Positions 60,117 through 64,000 of a DNA stretch of 64,000 bases are shown here, piece after piece. The position numbers were made by a program, and so were the translations under genes. Where the stretch lies: positions 49,845-113,844 of the forward strand of contig JAHBTW010000018.1 in the NCBI GenBank assembly GCA_019638385.1, read 5' to 3'. This stretch comes from Saprospiraceae bacterium (lineage in GTDB: Bacteria > Bacteroidota > Bacteroidia > Chitinophagales > Saprospiraceae). How positions within the stretch are numbered: position 1 is the stretch's first letter; each line of letters begins with the position of its first letter. The notes below the pieces were generated by a model that did no database searches, was not told the origin of the DNA, and was given only the letters and a program-made list of their open reading frames with translations.

Positions 60117-60147
60117 GTGAGGCGACTACTCGAAGTAATCGCCTCAC
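60117..60147 (-). terminator. Hairpin after the 60154-61728 gene
   Basis: GTGAGGCGA (60117-60125) pairs with TCGCCTCAC (60139-60147), and the stem continues as TACT-CGA-AGTA with one mismatch. It starts 6 bp after the stop codon; the following T-run is short. It sits just upstream of the obg promoter. Confidence 0.65.
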
Positions 60148-60153
60148 ACACGC

Positions 60154-61728
60154 CTACTGCTTCATAAACTGCTCCACCGCCAGCACCTGCCCGCCGCTCA
60201 CGCACTGCAACACATACATGCCAGCAGGCCAGTCCCACACCGACACTACATAAGTGGCATCAGCCGAGACATGAGGGAACTCCCGCAGCAGACGCCCGCC
60301 CGCATCGAAGATGCGAAACGACACCTCGCTGCCCACGCCCGCCGGCGCGCGCAGGTAAAAGTTGAGATACTCCGCCGCAGGGTTGGGGTACATGGCCAGA
60401 CGCAGGCGCTCCGGCGCCGGCTCCGCTGCCGAGGTAGTGATGTGGCAGCCCGGCACTAAGCAGCCGTATTGGTCCAATTTGAGCAGCCAGGCTTGCTGTG
60501 CGATTTCGCCGGGGGCGGGGCTTCCATTGCGCGATTGTCCGCAGAGAATGAAGCCGCCGTCGGATGTTTCTTTGAGGTCGTATAATACCTGCCTATTATT
60601 ATCATTGTCAATCCCAGTGTATGTTCTCGTCCAAATGCTATCGCCGGAGGGAGAGACCTTGCCAATCCAGCCCAATATTTTGTAACCCGGGCCCGGGACT
60701 TCTTCTAAGTCGGTACCCGCCGCTATATAGCCGCTGCCATCGGATGCAGAAATGATGTTTGACAGGTGAATCTGGGTGCTACTACTCATGGCTCCGCTAA
60801 AAGTGGTCTCCCATTCAATTTCACGATCAGGAGTAAGCTTAAAGATGTACTTATCATATTGTATATCATTTACTGATGGCCGTTGTCGCTCATACCCCAC
60901 TCCGGAGGCTACTACCAGGCTACCGTCTTCGAGTAATACCATATCGGCGGCGCCGTAGCGTAGGTCGGCAGCAGAATTGGGAGACAGATAAGTCCATATC
61001 GTGTCCCCTACGCTGTTGAGTTTTAGGATATAATTTTGAGACCTATAGTTACTGGTTGTGAGATTTATATTAGATTTGTATCCCCCGACAAGAATGTTGT
61101 GTTCTGAATCTATCAAAACCGATTGGGGTCTTTCTAACCATAGACTGCCTAAAGTTTTATACCATTCTACTATTCCCGAGCTGTCGGTCTTTACTACCAA
61201 TATCCCTACGTTTGCATATCCACCCACTGGTAGTTCTTGTATTTCACATGCAAATATATACCCTCCATCCGAATATGGCGCAAATGCTTTGGACCAGATA
61301 AAATCATTAGGTGGGGGAAATAAGTTTGAAAAAGTATTAGTGAAAAGGGTATCCCCATTTTGATCGAATCGAATCAGTAAGACGTTGGAAATGGAATCAT
61401 AAGAATACCCGGACACCGCAAAAGTGCCATCCGATAGAACACTAAATTCCGGATTCCAAATTTGTGTTGATTTGATTTGGCTTCTAATGGTTTTTACCAC
61501 TTGTAGATTTCCGTCTAAATCAGTTTTCAAAAACAACGCCCCAGGTAAAAAAGGCGGCACAGAATCCGCGATGGTGCCGGTTAGATAATAACAACTGTCT
61601 GTGGGTATGATATTACTCAAAATGGACGCCGGAAAGCCAAGCGAGAATCGGCGGCTAAATGTACTCTGGCCGACGAGCAGTTGTGTAGCCGTCAATAACA
61701 AAATGACAATATATACTCGTGTAATCAT
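60154..61728 (-). CDS. T9SS-exported propeller-like protein
   Basis: 524 residues: signal peptide (MITRVYIVILLLTATQLLVG), then repeated strands of the delta-60/propeller kind (NPEFSVLSDGTFAVSGYSYD, VLIDSEHNILVGGYKSN, DMVLLEDGSLVVASGVGY, LKETSDGGFILCGQSRN). A type A sorting domain closes it (LAMYPNPAAEYLNFYLRAPA to ..GMYVLQCVSGGQVLAVEQFMKQ). Repeat plan resembles the first propeller of the giant protein. Surface or secreted; role unknown. Confidence 0.82.
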   Translation of the reverse strand: MITRVYIVILLLTATQLLVGQSTFSRRFSLGFPASILSNIIPTDSCYYLTGTIADSVPPFLPGALFLKTDLDGNLQVVKTIRSQIKSTQIWNPEFSVLSDGTFAVSGYSYDSISNVLLIRFDQNGDTLFTNTFSNLFPPPNDFIWSKAFAPYSDGGYIFACEIQELPVGGYANVGILVVKTDSSGIVEWYKTLGSLWLERPQSVLIDSEHNILVGGYKSNINLTTSNYRSQNYILKLNSVGDTIWTYLSPNSAADLRYGAADMVLLEDGSLVVASGVGYERQRPSVNDIQYDKYIFKLTPDREIEWETTFSGAMSSSTQIHLSNIISASDGSGYIAAGTDLEEVPGPGYKILGWIGKVSPSGDSIWTRTYTGIDNDNNRQVLYDLKETSDGGFILCGQSRNGSPAPGEIAQQAWLLKLDQYGCLVPGCHITTSAAEPAPERLRLAMYPNPAAEYLNFYLRAPAGVGSEVSFRIFDAGGRLLREFPHVSADATYVVSVWDWPAGMYVLQCVSGGQVLAVEQFMKQ

Positions 61729-61746
61729 AATCGCAGTATTTGGATG

Positions 61747-61778
61747 AAAAAAAAGCAGCCGGGGCCATGCCCGGCTGC
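61747..61778 (-). terminator. Intrinsic terminator after the last T9SS gene
   Basis: On the minus strand GCAGCCGGG / CCCGGCTGC with a 6-nt loop is followed by eight T. It ends 13 bp past the stop codon of the 61792 gene. Confidence 0.88.
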
Positions 61779-61791
61779 AAAGCAGATTAAG

Positions 61792-64000
61792 CTACTTAAC
61801 AATTACTAAGCGGCCTGACAGCATTGTCCTGGCGCCGACGATGAGCGCGTAGAAGTACATACCCGGTTTCTTGTTTCCTGTTTGCCAACGTATTACACTG
61901 GTATCAGAATACACGGGAATTTGTTCCACTATTTTTCCATCCAAGGAAGTTATTATGATTTGAGCCTGCTCCACACCCTCGGGCAGTCGGAAATGGAATA
62001 GTGTTTCCTCCACTACGGGGTTGGGGACGGCCTGAAGATGCACCATTTCGCCATTCTCAGTTATGGCTTGATGATTACCAGCACGAGGGGCAGTGAGGTT
62101 TTGTGGGGTTGGTGAAGGTAAAACAATATCAAGCTGATAATCTGTATTTGCCAAGTCGTTGAGCAGCACCTGTGCCTGTACCGATGCATAATAATGGCCT
62201 GCTTCGGCTATGTTTTTGAGAGCTACAAGGTGGGTGGCCGCCATGACCGAATCGCTTATGCCTGTCTGGATGGCATTAATTTGTATCTCCTTTAGATCGG
62301 TAAAGTAATCATATTCAATTTGGGCGCGGCCGGAGAGCGTTATTAAAGAGGGAATATCATTGAGCACTTGTTGAGCAGCAGAAGTATCGCGCAATTGAAG
62401 CCAGCTATCCACTAATGCAAAATAGGCATCCAAGCCGCCCTTTCGTGCCAACCAGAGTTGTATTTCCCCAAAATGTATGCTGTCTTCATTTATTAAGTTA
62501 TCCCGTATGAGCATATTAGCCGCCTCGATCTTTTCACGAGCATTTGTACTTTCCTGAAACAAGTCTTCGAGTTCCTCTCTTTCACTTGTCTTGAGTCGGC
62601 CAATCTCCCTGCCGCTTGGGAGTCTGGTGGGGCAGGTATTAGTTAGTCCCGGTTCAAGGGTAATTGAATTCATGGAATAATTTGTCGGTGAGGGAGGGGT
62701 AAAATAAGTCAACGGCTCCCCATGATTCTGAAAATGCATTTCCAAATCAGAAGAAGAAAGGACGCCGGAAAATATATTTGCGGCCGCTCTATTGCTTGAC
62801 CCCTGCATTTCTGCTACTCCTACTACACCAGATACCTCATCCGGCACGGAAAAGTCGAAGTCATTGCCCTTGTTCTCGTTACAAAGGTATTGAAGGCCGT
62901 CATCTGCATTGCTGCCCCGGTTATCTCCGTTCGACAAATTAGCGCAATTAAACCCTCTAATGTCGTTTTTGTACACCACATTCGATTCATACCAGGTATG
63001 ACCGATGAATATTCCCACAGTTTGCATAGATGTAGGTAGCTCGTCGGCGATTTCAAAAAAGTTCTCTTCAATCCTGTACCCTGTGCTTCTATATATCTCT
63101 ACACCACTGAAAGGCGCCTCTTCATTGAGGTGCGGTAAAGAAGAACCGACTATAAAGGTATTGTCCACCACATAGATGTTATTCACCGATTGCGCTACGA
63201 TACCCCGGGCATTTTGAATGAAGTTTGTATTCGACACAGAAAAGGTGCTGATACTCCCGTATAGGCCGGTCGTTATGCCAATGGCAAACCCTCTGATAGT
63301 AGAATTGACATATTCAGTACAAGGATACAGTGGGTTGGAAAGACAAATGCCACTAAGCTGAAATCCGGCATTCACTGCGGATATTGCGTAACCTTTTTCA
63401 TCAACATAAGTCAATTCTTCGGATGGGTAGTCATTGGTAAAAGTGCAGGCTTGGAAACGAATGCCGTTGACCTTCCTTAAAATAGCCATGCCGTAGAATC
63501 CGTCGAAGTCCGAACCAAAGTTCCCATCTGCGCTGAAGATACAATTAGTGAAAATACTCAAATCCCTTTGCGGTGCGCCAGTTATGAAATGAGAATTTTG
63601 GTAGTTAGCAAAATTTACCCCGGTGAGGTTGTTGCGGAAGGTAGCGTTATCGGCTATGATTACTCCGCCATTGGTGCCGGGTACGTCACGGTCATGATTG
63701 ACAGCGGCCGTATTAGCGCCCTCAATAATAGCCTCGTTAGAAAGTGACAAGTATCCTTGCGCGCGGTAACCATAGACCTTGTGCTGATGAAAAAGAGAGT
63801 TACCCACCACAATAATGCCTTCCCAACGATATCCTTCACAACTGTTGTACAGCCGCCCTCCGTTTACATATAACTCACCGTTGGGTTGAATTGTAATTTT
63901 GGCATCTTTTGGCATCCCTATCTCAGCTGTAATGGTGAGCTTGCCGCCTGATTGAATCTCCACATGAGCCAGGAGGTTGTCGTTCTGATCCCAGGTTACA
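61792..64000 (-). CDS. T9SS-exported beta-helix protein, N-terminus outside window
   Basis: At least 735 residues; the frame stays open to the window edge (..TWDQNDNLLAHVEIQSGG), so the start is missing. The internal GTG at 63963 is not the real start. Parallel beta-helix repeats fill about the first 400 visible residues (NATFRNNLTGVNFANYQNSHF, GIRFQACTFTNDYPSEEL, GYRIEENFFEIADEL). A helical region follows, and a type A sorting domain ends it (LQAVPNPVVEETLFHFRLPE to ..GMYFYALIVGARTMLSGRLVIVK). The plan matches the 17670-20414 protein, a likely paralogue. Confidence 0.82.
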   Translation of the reverse strand, partial: VTWDQNDNLLAHVEIQSGGKLTITAEIGMPKDAKITIQPNGELYVNGGRLYNSCEGYRWEGIIVVGNSLFHQHKVYGYRAQGYLSLSNEAIIEGANTAAVNHDRDVPGTNGGVIIADNATFRNNLTGVNFANYQNSHFITGAPQRDLSIFTNCIFSADGNFGSDFDGFYGMAILRKVNGIRFQACTFTNDYPSEELTYVDEKGYAISAVNAGFQLSGICLSNPLYPCTEYVNSTIRGFAIGITTGLYGSISTFSVSNTNFIQNARGIVAQSVNNIYVVDNTFIVGSSLPHLNEEAPFSGVEIYRSTGYRIEENFFEIADELPTSMQTVGIFIGHTWYESNVVYKNDIRGFNCANLSNGDNRGSNADDGLQYLCNENKGNDFDFSVPDEVSGVVGVAEMQGSSNRAAANIFSGVLSSSDLEMHFQNHGEPLTYFTPPSPTNYSMNSITLEPGLTNTCPTRLPSGREIGRLKTSEREELEDLFQESTNAREKIEAANMLIRDNLINEDSIHFGEIQLWLARKGGLDAYFALVDSWLQLRDTSAAQQVLNDIPSLITLSGRAQIEYDYFTDLKEIQINAIQTGISDSVMAATHLVALKNIAEAGHYYASVQAQVLLNDLANTDYQLDIVLPSPTPQNLTAPRAGNHQAITENGEMVHLQAVPNPVVEETLFHFRLPEGVEQAQIIITSLDGKIVEQIPVYSDTSVIRWQTGNKKPGMYFYALIVGARTMLSGRLVIVK

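Overview
The window is one chromosomal stretch of a Bacteroidota bacterium, most likely from the Saprospiria (Lewinella/Haliscomenobacter-like). Four things point there. Five predicted secreted proteins end in type IX secretion (T9SS) C-terminal sorting domains. Promoters follow the Bacteroidota -7 element TAnnTTTG rather than -35/-10 boxes. Shine-Dalgarno sequences are absent. One giant protein carries HYR/PKD-type, SdrD_B-like and propeller domains. No tRNA, rRNA, CRISPR array, transposase or phage gene was seen.

Layout. 1-1414 (minus): two Skp/OmpH periplasmic chaperones followed by glutamate racemase, cut by the window edge. 1621-4910: histidine ammonia-lyase, a CHAD protein and an EamA transporter. 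5059-7137: an AraC-type regulator with a degenerate heavy-metal-like domain, then a run of very small membrane and basic proteins, including one 55-residue gene at 6544. 7637-12026: lytic transglycosylase, NUDIX CoA pyrophosphatase, tandem UspA protein, purH. 12127-17203: coaX, an outer-membrane protein and two paralogous TPR-like exported proteins. 17204-21977: debris of a T9SS gene, then two T9SS cargo genes; the first has an 11-G tract near its start. 22027-29688: HMA protein, cysS, PHB-depolymerase-like esterase, lgt, mscS, a class-C beta-lactamase-like hydrolase and a small exported protein. 29923-37048: two TonB-dependent receptors around an FKBP lipoprotein, a barrel-like exported protein and a small membrane protein.

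37065-46961 is the most unusual locus. A 2737-residue T9SS protein lies between two small cytoplasmic proteins. Each small protein consists of two copies of an all-helical domain resembling Effector-Associated Domain 11 of bacterial conflict systems. Three near-identical operators, each a pair of CCGAATnTCAT half-sites at a 21-bp period (the LytTR layout), occur in 0.9 kb. Each lies exactly 27 bp upstream of a -7-like element. The middle one points at no gene but at a roughly 120-nt stretch ending in a strong intrinsic terminator, a candidate small RNA.

47098-64000: a methyltransferase starting at TTG, an M1 peptidase, a DinB-like protein, two glycosyltransferases (one fused to a degenerate glycosylphosphotransferase) around a decayed VapBC module, a TauE-like permease, a TIGR02757 protein, a third glycosyltransferase, LOG hydrolase, a class IV aminotransferase, def, ruvX, obg, and two more T9SS cargo genes, the last cut by the window edge. 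All functional calls rest on reading motifs by eye; no database search was run.
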